This document shows positions 1 through 10,794 of a DNA stretch of 64,000 nt, one piece after another. Origin of the DNA: Otatea glauca (Eukaryota > Streptophyta > Magnoliopsida > Poales > Poaceae). The first letter of the stretch is position 1, and each line of letters opens with the position of its first letter. The notes beneath the pieces are model-generated. The model searched no databases, was not told where the DNA came from, and saw only the letters and a list, made by a program, of their open reading frames with translations. The stretch is from positions 1,426,001 through 1,490,000 of the forward strand of contig CM070723.1 in the NCBI GenBank assembly GCA_036346275.1, given 5' to 3'. The position numbers were made by a program, and so were the translations under genes.

Positions 1-1809
1 TTCGCGCCATCGACAGGAGGGGCCCACAGTCACGATGACCGGAGAATGAGGTGGCGCTAGAGTTGCTCGGCGACGGCTCCGGCGAGGGTCCTACGAATGG
101 ATAGCACAGTAGGCACCGGGAGGTCTTAGCGCATCTGGGTCAAGGGTTTCGCCGGCGGAATGGCGAACGAACGACATCACCGGCATGCGGCGGAGAGGGA
201 AGGGCTCACGGAGAAGAAAAGCGATACTCCTCGGCGAATGGATAGCGTTCAAGCATCCATGAGGCTAGAGCGCTCCATTTTGCCGGTTGGCGGGCGGAAA
301 CGGTCAGTGGAGGCGCCACCGCGCGACCGAGTCAAGAAGAAGGCGCACGGTGCGGCGGTGCTGCGAGCAAGAAGAGCAAAAAGAGACGAGTGGGATGAGT
401 TCGATTCGGCCCTAGCAAGCTTCGAAACGGTTAATTTGGGAGGAGGCTCACTATTTTGGCGCATTGCGATTCTTCCCCAATTTCGGTTTTTCCGCGAAAT
501 GGTGAAGAACACCGCTTGGGTTGATCATTTGGTTCGGGAGTGAATGAGGAGAAGGAAAGCCTCAAGCGATGCGTAGTAGGTATTTATAGCCGAGAAACGA
601 TCGCTTCACGGTGGTTTGAAAGGAGAAGGATGTTGCGGCTCGGATTTGTCTCTGGCGATGAATTTGGCGTGTGATTTCGCGGCAAGGATTGACAAGAGTT
701 GGTCAGGGTATGGCGCAGAGCTCCCGAGGTCTAGCGTGACTTGATCGGCAGCAGCGACGTGCACCGGTCAGGCGGGAGTAGGCGCGAAGATGCACTGGAT
801 TGGGCGAAGCTGGCGCAAGACTCGGGAGACTTCGCGTCTGTCTCGGGCGAGAGGAGGAAGAGAGGAGGCAGCGAATTTGGGGGCTGACGGGTGGGTCCCG
901 GGACCACAGTCAGCGAGAGTGGCGATTTTCCGTTGCAGCCAGCAACCGTTACGGTCAATTGGTGTTGGCCCACATGTCGGTGAGAGAGTTCGGCTGAAGG
1001 GATAAACTTCACGCAGACAGCTCCATGTGACCACTAAATTCGCTATCAAATCAGGGTATAATTTTGTGAAACTTTTTGACCAAGCTCTCCTGATAGTTTC
1101 TAATGTCCAGTAAAAATTTGAGGTTAAAATAACGCATGGTTAAATTATAAAAATTCTGACACTGTAGGTTTGTACAAGATTTAAATTTCGGTTTTGTATT
1201 TATTTAAAGGTTCAAAAATTATTATTTATTTCTGAAACTTTTATTAGGGATTATATATAGGTCAAGTATGTCTCTGTAAAAGTTTCAAGTCAAAATATTT
1301 GGTATTTATTTTATAGAAATTCTGACATGAGAATTTCTAGTTTTTTATGGTCTCTGTTTTTGAATTGTTAGAGGGCTCTGCCGACATGATCAATTCCTAA
1401 GATTTTTACCAGGTGTAAACACTGTACTGAGGGTGCTTTGGTAATTTTTCCAGATCCAGATAATCTTCGAATATTTTTCATTAATTCTGACTAGCACTGT
1501 TTCTAGTCAAAAAGAGGTGACATTAATGTTATTTACCCATTTTTCTGTGCATAAAATTTTACTTCTTGATTTTTACTGACTTACCAGGGTGGTTAGGGTT
1601 CTATGGTAATTTTTCCAAAATTTATCTTTTACCATTTTATCTTTTCATCATTATCCATTCTTTAATTCTAGTTGTTTGATTTTTCATTCAATACAAAAAT
1701 CCAGGGAAAATCCAAATAAATTTCAATCATGTCAAGAAAAATCATAAATAAATGTATTCAAATTCAAAATATTAATTTTCATATTATTCCATTTTTTCGG
1801 GATGTTACA
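1..1809 (-). mobile_element. Ty3/gypsy LTR, truncated by window start
   Basis: Read on the minus strand, the sequence begins at 1809 with TGTAACATCCCG, the usual start of a large class of grass gypsy LTRs (Tekay/Del-like). A long AT-rich U3 follows, then a GC-rich stretch below about 1000. A TATA box (TATAAATA) lies at 581-590 on the minus strand, so the LTR promoter fires towards coordinate 1. The 5' boundary is inferred from the TG terminus only; no target duplication can be checked because the other end is outside the window. The GC-rich open frames between 160 and 1050 on both strands have no recognisable domain and are treated as LTR or leader sequence. A related LTR start occurs at 49185. 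Confidence 0.65.
581..590 (-). promoter_or_regulatory. TATA box of gypsy LTR
   Basis: GCTATAAATA on the minus strand, about 1.2 kb inside the LTR start at 1809. This is the expected place for the U3/R boundary of a long gypsy LTR. A C/T-rich stretch follows downstream. Confidence 0.5.
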
Positions 1810-2204
1810 TCAATGCTGCATTATCTCTAGCCTTACATATTATGCTCGCTATTCACTCGGGTCACACCACCACACTACGCACACGCTCGCCGCCGGTGCT
1901 CCACCCAATGTGCTCGATGTGCGCTTGAGTTGCACCACCACGCTCACCCTACCCCTGTTTGCTGCTAGCTTGCTTGGGATAGACATGGAGAGAAAGAGGG
2001 GCAACCCGAATGTTCGTGTGCGAGCGACACAATGAATGGAGAAGGTATGACGTGGGCTGAATGGATAAGATGTTGTGTGATTGGGATCGAATCGAACGTT
2101 TTGTTGTTGAGTTTGGTTGTGACGGTGTATCCTATAATAGTTTTTCTGTATTCCCTAGTTGAGGCTTGTGGTGGCAGGACATCCTTGACCTACCGCTCCC
2201 GACA
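1810..2204. other. Unassigned sequence between LTR and gene fragments
   Basis: Immediately outside the gypsy LTR. Short open frames exist here but none shows a domain or a repeated motif. I see no tandem or inverted repeat. Confidence 0.3.
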
Positions 2205-2315
2205 ATGGCCTTGAAATATCTCATTGTTCTTGCAGTTGTTTGGCTGCTCCAAGCTCCGCGTCATGTCCTTGGAAGACCTCTTGCGAGGCATGGCGAGGAA
2301 GGCCGAAGGCATTGA
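2205..2315 (+). CDS. Possible secretory signal-peptide exon (unidentified)
   Basis: An ATG in a good context (gacaATGGCC) opens a 36-codon frame. It begins with M-A-L-K-Y followed by a hydrophobic run (LIVLAVVWLL) and then charged residues, a classic signal-peptide pattern. The frame stops at 2313. The +1 frame stays open from about 2239 to 2383 and would follow a possible AG acceptor at 2234-2238 (cttgcag), so either a frameshift or an intron boundary may be involved. It lies 0.7 kb upstream of, and on the same strand as, the neprosin-like exon at 3017. Neprosin proteins are secreted, so this could be a remnant first exon of that gene, but no sequence links the two. Function unknown. Confidence 0.25.
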   Translation: MALKYLIVLAVVWLLQAPRHVLGRPLARHGEEGRRH

Positions 2316-2384
2316 TCCACTGCACGGCCTGGCTTGCTTCATGTATCCGATGCAAATGCTTCCCGCGAAATCAATCATGTAGTA

Positions 2385-3016
2385 CTAGTAAATTTTTAAA
2401 TTTTCTTTAATTTTCGAGAACACATAAATTCTCCACTGCTTTTAAGTTCTCTTACACAATGCATAGATGATAGTATATTAGTATAGTACGAGCGCCTTTA
2501 CAACAGGGTGAGTGTACTGCTTCCAGAAATACCCTTTTCAGAAATAGTAATTAACTCACTCGTGGCTGTTTTCTTTGCCAATATTTACGCAGTGGGCTGG
2601 CTATCAGACTACAGATGGAGGATAGTACTACGGGTACGGCACAAGTGACAGGATAAACGCATGGGACCCTCAAAACTGAATGCCGGCCGGCCAGACTAGC
2701 AGTTCAGTCATGTGGCTCTCAAGTGATGGAGGAAATCAGATCATGGTTGGTGTCCATGTACGTACCTATCGTAGACAAACTACGGTTGCACTTATCACTT
2801 AAAACATTACAGGAAGATTAAAAAACCAAAAACCGACATCTATCCTCCTTACTGTCGTCTGGCGTGGTGCAGATTTCCCCTGTCATTTATAACGACACCA
2901 AATACCAATCTCCATTATTCGTATCATGGACGGTACGTGCAAAATAAGCTGAGAAAAGTTACTAAATAAATGATGAACTATATATGTGCTAATTTCTTGT
3001 GGTTTAATTATCCCAG
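2385..3016. other. Unassigned low-copy-looking sequence
   Basis: AT-rich sequence with no recognised coding frame or repeat. If the flanking pieces are one broken gene, this would be its intron or a deletion scar. The last bases (attatcccag) form a plausible splice acceptor for the exon at 3017. Confidence 0.25.
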
Positions 3017-3214
3017 AATAATGGGTGTAACTCTACGGGGTGCCTCAACACGGAGTGCCAGGGATTCTTGAGCACTGCACCGGCATGCATTTCCCCTGGG
3101 TCGACGGTGGCGCAACCGTCCGTATACCACGGCAAGAAGACCGAATTCACCATCACCATACTCAAGATTGAAAAGCTTGAATGCATCACGATCTTGATCG
3201 GTACATGCTACTAG
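3017..3214 (+). pseudogene. Neprosin-domain exon fragment
   Basis: A 66-codon frame (stop TAG at 3212) directly follows an AG acceptor at 3015-3016. The peptide carries the neprosin signature TGC-x-N-x2-C-x-GF followed by a short loop, S-x-Y-x-GKK and an I-x-I-x-I strand. In the family this block reads like TGCYN..CPGFVQT..SxYxGxQF.I.I. Neprosins are secreted prolyl endopeptidases with a neprosin/DUF239 domain. Only the middle of the domain is present; the following NWWL/G block and the C-terminal half are missing, and no full gene can be assembled around it. It is most likely a degraded or truncated gene copy. Homology is inferred from the motif alone. Confidence 0.5.
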
Positions 3215-3974
3215 ATCAGCACGATCCTCATGGAAGTACGTTGCTGTTAATACTCCCACTGTTCCTGTTTTTGGGGGCGCCCGGAAATTAAACTGTTGGT
3301 TTGGCTGGCCATTGGTAGATACAGTTCATTCAATGCACTTGCTAGTTGCTAGAAGTAGCATCCATCTCCGAAGCTCAGCAAGAAGAAGATAGCACTTTTT
3401 TTTTTCCTCTGATGTATTATTTTTCTTCCAAATATAGCTTTTATTTGAATGAATTTACAAAACTAATCTCGTCCCTGACTGAGAAAGCTACGACAGGTAA
3501 CTGTTGTACTCTCGTAGCGTGGCAAGGCACTAGCAGTGCGGCAGCGGCCTCCACCTCAGTAGGTCAGACGACCAGTGTGGAAGAGTGGGGCCCACTAACC
3601 TGCTACACCATGGGTCCACGGCAGATACCTGTCGAGCTCCCCTTCCTCGGCATAAATTTGTTGATAACTCAATTAATTAGTCACTAATTAACCACTTTAC
3701 TTAATTAATCACTTACTCTTCTACTACTGTGGGCCCGCCACATCTGTCGCGATGGAATGTGCTGCTGCAGTGTTAGCGAGGTGTCACACTGCTTCTCTGA
3801 TTGAGGACAAGACTAGTTTTGTAAATTTATTCGTGTGAGGTCTAGATTTTTTTTTTAAAAAAAGAGTGTCGTTGGACCAGAACAGGCAAACAGCGAAGAA
3901 CTCCAACAAGAACTATGGAGTGGATCGTAGCTGGTGCCTGGTAGTACTGGTAATTATTTTTCATCCCCATGAGC
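3215..3974. other. Unassigned sequence upstream of foldback element
   Basis: No convincing gene. A frame at 3346-3687 lacks any domain. Short A/T runs occur near 3395 and 3845. The last nine bases overlapping 3975-3983 are the left target duplication of the foldback element. Confidence 0.25.
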
Positions 3975-3983
3975 TAGTTTGGT

Positions 3984-4865
3984 GAAATTTTTACGGTTCT
4001 AGCATCGAAAAAAAACAAATTTCGCTATTAGCCTCTAATCCAAAGAATTTACAAGAATAGCCTCCCTACAGTAAAATCCTGCGGACCGGATGCGCGGAAA
4101 TTTTCTTTTATATTTTTTTCCTCATTTCCCGCGGACTGCGCCCGCGAGATTTTAATTTTTTTTTTCTCCCACATCGCGCGGACTCCGTCCGCTGGAAATT
4201 TTTTTAAAATTTTTTTGCCTTGGGAGGCGAGTTCGATGAGGGTGGGGTCGGATCGTTCGATGAGCGAAAAAATATTTATAAGGCCGTAACGAACTTGAAA
4301 AATTGTGAAATTTTTTGTGGAGGTTTGTGACATATCAATAATATTTCCATTAAATTTTGAGAAGATTATCACGTACGAGAAATTTTAAAAATTCAAACAT
4401 TACAACTGTCGGATGAAACAACGGCGAGTAACATTGAAGCGAGCGAAAAATAGAACAAACCACGTTGATAAAATCTGAAATTTTTGTGTGGGTTTTGAGA
4501 CATCAATTATACTTCCATAAAAATCTGAGAATATTATCACGTACAAGGAATTTATATAAATTCGAACTGTCTTGATGAAACAATGACTAGTAAGTTTAGG
4601 CGAACAAAAATGGAATGAACCACGTTGATAAATTCTAAAATTTTTGTGCAGGTTTTGAGACATCAATTATATTTTCATCAAAATATGAGAAGATTATCAC
4701 GTCTGAGAATTTTTAAAATTTGAATATTACAAGCGGCACGAAACATTGACGAGAAAGTTTTAAGCGAGCGAAAAATGGAACAAAACACGTTGATAAATTA
4801 CAAAATTTTAATGCGACTTTTGAGACATCCATTATATTTTATAAAAATATGAGAAGATTATCAAG
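3984..4865 (+). repeat. Left arm of foldback (inverted repeat)
   Basis: Pairs with 4866-5785 in reverse orientation. Landmarks shared by both arms include AGCATCGAAAAAAAAC, TATTAGCCTCTAAT, AGAATAGCCTCCCTACAGTA and the GC-rich blocks containing GCGGAC. The centre of symmetry is near 4862-4875. The right arm is slightly longer because of a C/A-rich CCCCACCC expansion near 5505-5535. Confidence 0.8.
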
Positions 4866-5785
4866 TTGATGTCTCAAAATATAATCTTCTCGATTTTTAT
4901 GAAAATATAATTGATGTCCCAAAATCGCACGAAAAATTTTATAATTTATCAACGTGTTTTGTTCCATTTTTCGCTCGCTTAAAACTTTCTCGTCGTTGTT
5001 TCGCAAGCCGCTTGTAATATTCAAATTTTTAAAAATTCCTCGTACGTGATAATCTTCTCATATTTTTATGAAAATATAATTGATGTCTCAAAAACCTGCA
5101 CAAAAATTTTAGAATTTATCAACATGGTTCATTCCATTTTTTGTTCGCTTCAAGCTTACTAGTCATTGTTTCATCAAGACAGTTCAAATTTATATAAATT
5201 CCTTGTACGTGATAATATTCTTAGATTTTTATGGAAGTATAATTGATGTCTCAAAAACCCGCACAAAAAATTTCAGATTTTATCAACGTGGTTTGTTCTA
5301 TTTTTCGTTCGCTTCAATGTTACTCGTCAGTGTTTCATCAAGACAGTGATAATGTTTGAATTTTTAAAAATTCCTCGTACGTGATAATCTTCTCAAAATT
5401 TTATGAAAATATTATTGATATGTCACAAACCTCCACAAAAAATTTCATAATTTTTCAAGTTCGTTACGGCCTTATAAATATTTTTTCCGTTCACTGTAAC
5501 GCATCCCACCCCACCCCCACCCCACCCCACCCCTACTGGAACTCGCCTCCCGAGGCAAAAAATTTTAAAAAATTTTCCAGCGGACGGAGTCCGCGTGATG
5601 TGGGAGAAAAAAATAAAATCTCGCGGACGCAGTCCGCGGGAAATGAGGAAAAAAATATAAAAAAAAATTTCCGCGCATCCGTTCCGCGGGATTTTACTGT
5701 AGGGAGGCTATTCTTGTAAATTCTTCGGATTAGAGGCTAATAGCGAAATTTGTTTTTTTTTCGATGCTAGAACAGTAAAAATTTC
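4866..5785 (-). repeat. Right arm of foldback (inverted repeat)
   Basis: Reverse-complement partner of 3984-4865. It carries a CCCCACCC simple-sequence expansion at about 5505-5535 that is absent from the left arm. The arms differ by scattered substitutions, indicating some age since the arms were last identical. Confidence 0.8.
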
Positions 5786-6278
5786 TAGTTTGGTCAAGTG
5801 CATCAGATGAGATGCGTAAAATCACGCACACAAATTAAGACGACACAAGGAGTTAACATTCGTTCCCAATCAATTCTTCTACATCCATCTATTACCTGCT
5901 TTCCGATTGTAAGCCGATCAAATTGATACTAGTACATAATAACATGGATATTGCTACCAACAGGATGTCCGACGGGAAACAAAAAAATCAGACGTCTCAC
6001 TTGACTCGACCGTACTTCTTTGACTTCCTCCAATAGTCCACTTTCAGGTTACAAGAGAAGGCAGCGTAGATAAAGGAAGTAGAATGTACTACTAAGATAT
6101 TAGTGATATTTCGATGCATATCATATGTGTATATATGAAGAGATAGATGATAAGATATTGCTACGGCTTGGCGACCAAACGTAAAAAATAGTATCGGACC
6201 TATCTCCATGGTTCACACTAGCGAATTCTATGAATTGTCGAAGAATTGATGCTTGTGCTTTTCTTTTATTTTCTGCAG

Positions 6279-6350
6279 TTTGCTTCATCATACTGTTGAT
6301 CTGTATCTTGTACCTCTGGTGGATTAGGCGAGCGGTAGCGCAAGGACAAG
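6279..6350 (+). other. Possible transmembrane-encoding exon fragment
   Basis: A strong-looking acceptor (cttttattttctgcag) ends at 6278 and a donor (caag/gtgaat) follows 6350. The 72-nt interval codes for 24 residues: a hydrophobic membrane span (FIILLICILYLWW) followed by RR and a polar tail. The frame is also open without splicing from 6230 to 6448 (72 aa). A single membrane span followed by basic residues is common in small plant membrane proteins and ATL-type RING proteins, but no RING or other domain follows. It may be a captured fragment within the surrounding repeat. Function unknown. Confidence 0.25.
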
Positions 6351-7351
6351 GTGAATCTCTACCATTGAGGAACCTTCAAATACATGGTAGAAGATCATCT
6401 CTCGGTAGTGATATCCAGTCTGACCATAGACGATTGCCTCGGGATTGAAGGAGCATAAGGCATCGCATAAGGCATCTGGATAGAGAAGCTCCGATGCTTA
6501 AAAGGAATGCTTGAAAGAAATCTTGCAAAAACCGTTGTTGATTGTTGCATTTATATTTTTTAGAATGTTGCCACTGTGTAACTTTTTTTTTAATTAGATT
6601 CAATCGTTTTGGGATTTTTAAAACATTTTTCAAACATATCGAGGTCTTGTACTCTGTACGATATTCATTACTACTTAAGATTTGTTGAATATGTTCCTAA
6701 ATGAGAATTTTTAAATGTTTTTTTTCGATATTGCCACATATACTTTGTAATTTTGCACATGTGTACAAAAAATTGTTATAGATATTGTATGAGATTGCTA
6801 CACTGATCTGATGGACCGCTTTCATCATACATTCGAGCGCCAGCAAAGCCTATAGTAGATTTTTCCAAACTTTTGTTACGGTCCTAGGATAAACCTGAGT
6901 AATTACGCTGTGACTTTAAAAGTTTATCGTGGCAAGCTAGTTTTAGGGTCAGTTTGTGGATAGGTGTTTTCTCAAATTGTTGCAGTATCTTTCTTTGATT
7001 GTTGCATGAAGTGTTTTGTTTTGTTGCAACTTATCAACATGGAATCTTGTGGTAAGAACATTTTGTTGTGCAGGGTCGATGAATTGTTGCATCAAAGTAT
7101 ATTTTTTGTTGAAATAGCTTGTTGGTTTTGTTGCACTGATTGTTAGGATGGTTTATTGCAATGAAGCGGAATTTTGTTGCAAATATAGCAAATTTTTGTT
7201 GCATCGCTACAATTTGTTACACATATTCAAATTTGATATTTTATTTTGTTGCAAACATTTTCTCCGATTGTTGCATGAGCAACTCTAAAATGTTGCAACT
7301 ACTCTTTTCAAATGTTGAATTGTTGTGTTCTTGTAACTTTCTTTTGTTTAC

Positions 7352-8235
7352 TGTTGACGTCAAAAACTTGAAGTAGGGTTCTGACAAAGAAGACACCGCA
7401 TTTAACACCGGTTCAAGAGCGTGCGGTCGATTTGACTCAGAACCGACAAGGTAAAAAATATAAAATTCACTCGAAGCCGATCGTTGGGATCAATCGGCTT
7501 AGACTCAATCAGCTTGAAGCCGATTAAGATCAAAGTATCAGAATAGATCTAATTAGCCGATTAAGGCTAATCAGAGGATAAAATTCTCTCAAAGCCGATC
7601 GTAACGATCAATCAGCTTAAACTCAATCAGCTTGAAGCCATCAAGATCAAGGTATCAGAATAGATCTAATTAGCCGATTAAGGCTAATCAGAGGATAAAA
7701 TTCTCTCAAAGCCGGTCGTAACGATCAATCGGCTTAGACTCAATCAGTTTGAAGCCGATTAAGATCAAAGTAACAGGGTAAGTCCAACTAGCCGATTAAG
7801 GCTAATCAGAGGATAAAGGCAGATCGATTCTGAAGAAGGCGATGCGCAACAAAATCAGAATAAATCAAACCTGGGGCGTAATTTGAAGAAGATCAACAAT
7901 CGGCGATGCGCAACTTTATTGATCGAGATCGAATTACAAAGACTAAATTACAAGAACTACTCCTAGTCGACGGAAAAGTAGATGAAAAGTAGAAGTGAAT
8001 TGGTTGGTTGGCTCTGGACAGCTTTTCTGATCACCTCTAGACCTCTTTTATAGCCATTGACCGATAGAGTCCTGGTACAACACGTTAGGAATAGAATCCG
8101 TATCGGCCTCTATTTGGAGGGTGCTTTCCTTAACAACCTGTTTTGTTTCCAAATATCTTGATCCGTTATCCAATCGTATCTTGTTGATCTTGGACTGCCG
8201 ATTTTGACCCTATCTGCCAAATTTTGGTGCAAACA
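7352..8235 (-). mobile_element. Solo LTR, Tat-like Ty3/gypsy
   Basis: Bounded by TGTTGACG and GGTGCAAACA, with a perfect 5-bp target duplication TTTAC at 7347-7351 and 8236-8240. A minus-strand TATA box (CTATAAAAG) lies at about 8045-8056, so the LTR is in minus orientation. It resembles the LTRs at 36203 and 46251: the same ends, the same GGCGATGCGCAAC blocks and the same GCCGATT words. No internal region accompanies it, so it arose by LTR-LTR recombination. Confidence 0.85.
7465..7815. repeat. Tandem repeat inside solo LTR (about 110 bp x 3)
   Basis: Three consecutive copies of a roughly 110-bp unit containing AAGCCGATCG…CAATCGGCTTAGACTC…AGATCTAATTAGCCGATTAAGG. Differences between copies are scattered substitutions. 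The LTR itself is 884 bp, against about 685 bp in the relatives at 36203 and 46251, and this expansion accounts for much of the difference. Confidence 0.75.
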
Positions 8236-8430
8236 TTTACGTTATCTGAACTATTTTAAAATCTAGCTACGTTCTATACTTATGGTTTAATCTAATTTAG
8301 ATTTTTATCCCTAGACATTTCTATCGTTACTATGCATTTTGTTGCATACAGTGATTACAATTGTTACACGTATTATTAAAAAATATTGCGCGGACGCATC
8401 TGTTCCCATCGGACGTCTGATTCTCCTCCA

Positions 8431-10030
8431 CTAATAGCATACGCTGATATGCGAGACATGGGCCTGTAGGCGATAGAGAAGAGCAGCTAGCTACCTGCAG
8501 CAAACTAGTAAGATAAGAGTAAGAGTACTAATTAACAGCTAGGAAATCGTATAAATAAAATACTATAGTTCTTGGAGAGGTACGGTGTGCTCCCGGCCGC
8601 GCCGCCACGTGTCGTTTTGCTATAATTACCTTCTACTTAGACTCAAATATTTAGTGCGCGTCACTTATCACGTAAGCCGCTTGGTTCAGCTGGCAAAGCC
8701 TTTTGCGCCCGCGCATGTGGTCGGCGATTTTTTCGAACACGGTAGCTATGCGGGTACTGTAGCGGCTGTAGTTTTTTTTTGAACAAAGAAGATAATAGAC
8801 TTCGTTGATTTTATTTAACTATTAAATCATGTCATAAATTTTTGAAAGAATTTTATAATGGTCCTCAAAGCATTCCTAGACTAACATAAAAAATCTAGAT
8901 CACGATCGAATCTGTGCGATTTTTAAAAATTCTGTCAATGTTACTAGTGCGAGTATACTGATTTGATTGAGCTACTAAATTTGTAAATTCTTTAAAATTT
9001 GTTGGAATGGTCCTCAGGGCATGCCTGAGCTATCATCAAAAAAATGGAATCATGATCGAGCTTTTATGATTTAAAAAATTTACGACAATTTACTTTCCTT
9101 TTTTATGTGTTCCTGAAAAAGATTTTTTTTCTCTGTTAGAATCTCTACCTATATCAGCAATTCCTTACGCCTGTAGTAACGCGCGGGCCCGTTGCACACT
9201 GGTTAAAAGAGAAGATCGAGTACTACTAGGGGAATTAAACAGAAATTCTGGTCGAGTCAATCACTAGCTAGTTAATTGGTAGCTCTAGCCAGCTGCAGTG
9301 AGCTGCTCCATGTGCACCTCCTAGCCGCCGCGCGCCGCCTCCGTTGTTGTCGTTACCGAGCGGGTGCTACTCGCCGAGGTAGGAGCCGAGATGGTCGGAG
9401 AGGTGTGCCTCATGCCATAGGGATGTACGTGGGCAGCAAATTTGACTAGTGAAATAGGCCACCAGTACATTGGAGATTAACATAGCCCAAAAATAGCAGA
9501 AATCAAAACTTAAAAATCCGTTGCAAAAGATACTTCTTGTGTTATGTACTACAGTAGTCCTGAGAGATGATACTAGTTGATACGGAAAGCGAGATCTTCA
9601 CGATTTAGAATCAAAGATAACTTTGATCCATACAATTGGACGAATTTATGGTATAAATCACTATCTCAATACAGCAATCTGCGAAAAAAAACATGCCTAA
9701 CTACATGCTTTAATCCTCATCTACTAGACCACACAATGTAGACTTGTCTCTGCTCCTGGGAAACTCAAGGAATCATAAGAACAGCGAGGTAGAGACCGTC
9801 CAATTCGCCTCAAAATCGCAACTATGTGTCAAACCCAGAAAGAACAAACGTATAGCTATTTCTAAGTAATACATTGATTCAACATGGTCTGTTTTACAAC
9901 GGGAGGATACCTGGCTATCTATAGCTGACTCGACAAAGAGATAAGAATCCTGAACGCACATAAAAAGAACCAACGGAAAGAAATTTCCTAATTAAAAAAA
10001 AATGTCTCGGACACACAGCTGCAACCGGAA
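8431..10030. other. Unassigned region with a diverged tandem duplication
   Basis: No gene recognised. About 8800-9080 holds two diverged copies of a roughly 125-bp unit (ATAATGGTCCTCA…GCATTCCTAGA… and GGAATGGTCCTCA…GCATGCCTGAG…). A run ending ACGCGCGGGCCCGTTGCAC near 9180-9200 resembles ends of plant DNA transposons, but I could not define an element. The CG-rich stretch at 9300-9420 has no convincing frame. Confidence 0.3.
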
Positions 10031-10045
10031 GCTGTCACGTACTCC

Positions 10046-10097
10046 TGTGCGTAGATTTCAGCCGATTCCTGTGCGTAGATTTCAGCCGATTCCTGTC
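10046..10097. repeat. Short tandem duplication (about 24 bp x 2)
   Basis: The word TGTGCGTAGATTTCAGCCGA is repeated twice in direct succession with TTCC between copies. Likely replication slippage; no function implied. Confidence 0.8.
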
Positions 10098-10794
10098 CGA
10101 GATGCAAGAGGCAGCAGCATCGGATTGCCTTATTCCTGGTGGGACCCACATGTAGCCCTGGTCTTTCTGGCTTTTCTAGCTACCGGCGACATGCATCGTG
10201 AACTGCAAAGATAAAGTGCACATGGATAATGTACACAGGAACTTAAGACCAGCATGCCATAGGGATGTAGATACGTTGGGGTAGAACTCCGAGTACGTTT
10301 TGCTGGATGGAAGTTAATAATGCCTTGATGATTCGAATCATTTGTGTATCCTGGACCAGGTGGGCACTCTGGCACGTGCCGGTCCGGCACGTCGGCACTG
10401 CCGTGGGCTCGCGGCAGGGCAGGGCACGATGACATGAAGCAAGGCATGTTGGCCGCGGCAGGGGTTCGGGAGAGAGGGTCAGGGGTTACCTGGTGTCGTA
10501 CCATATTGTCGTGCCCACCACCATGCCCCTGCCCCTGAGCTGTGCCATCGTGTCATCTTGCCTCCCGCACACGCCGCGCCGCCGCCTCGCCTCCCGCATG
10601 CGTCGTGCCACCGCCTTGCCTCCCATGCCCATGGTGGAGGAGGGGAGGCCCGGCGCCCTCGCGCCCGCGGTACAGCCTCACCTCCTGCACTCGTGGTGGA
10701 GCCGTGTCCCCGCGCCGCGCCGCCGCCTAACCGAGCAGTGCCAAGCCGTGCTCGTCATGTCGCCACCTCGCGCGCCTCGCCCGCGGTGGAGGGG

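Larger units (their letters stand above)
3984..5785. mobile_element. Mutator-like foldback element with very long TIRs
   Basis: The two halves are inverted copies of each other: about 3984-4865 and 4866-5785. The element starts GAAATTTTTAC and ends GTAAAAATTTC, an exact inverted match. It is flanked by a perfect 9-bp direct repeat, TAGTTTGGT, at 3975-3983 and 5786-5794, the target-duplication length typical of Mutator-like elements. Each arm contains about three diverged copies of a roughly 170-bp unit (…TTGAGACATCAATTATA… / …GATTATCACGTAC…). No transposase frame is present, so the element is non-autonomous. The short open frames inside are products of the repeats and not genes. Transcription through it would give an RNA hairpin close to 900 bp long. 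Confidence 0.8.
5964..8430. mobile_element. TTGTTGCA-rich interspersed repeat, possible DNA transposon
   Basis: From about 6530 to 8390 the sequence is studded with TTGTTGCA / GTTGCAA words. The possible ends are GGATGTCCGACGGGAA near 5964 and its inverted relative TTCCCATCGGACGTC near 8405-8420. That is consistent with imperfect terminal inverted repeats, but I cannot find a matching target duplication, so the boundaries are tentative. The element is split by a solo LTR at 7352-8235 that has its own clean target duplication. No transposase is recognisable. Confidence 0.35.

Noticed and set aside
160..1049. Several GC-rich open frames on both strands.
   Set aside because: They lie within the gypsy LTR, have no recognisable domain and overlap one another in all directions.
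4049..5719. Open frames of about 60-112 codons in the foldback.
   Set aside because: They are mirrored on the two arms and follow the 170-bp repeat, so they are repeat by-products.
7465..7815. Regular repeats as possible satellite DNA.
   Set aside because: They lie wholly within a solo LTR with a clean target duplication and have only three copies.
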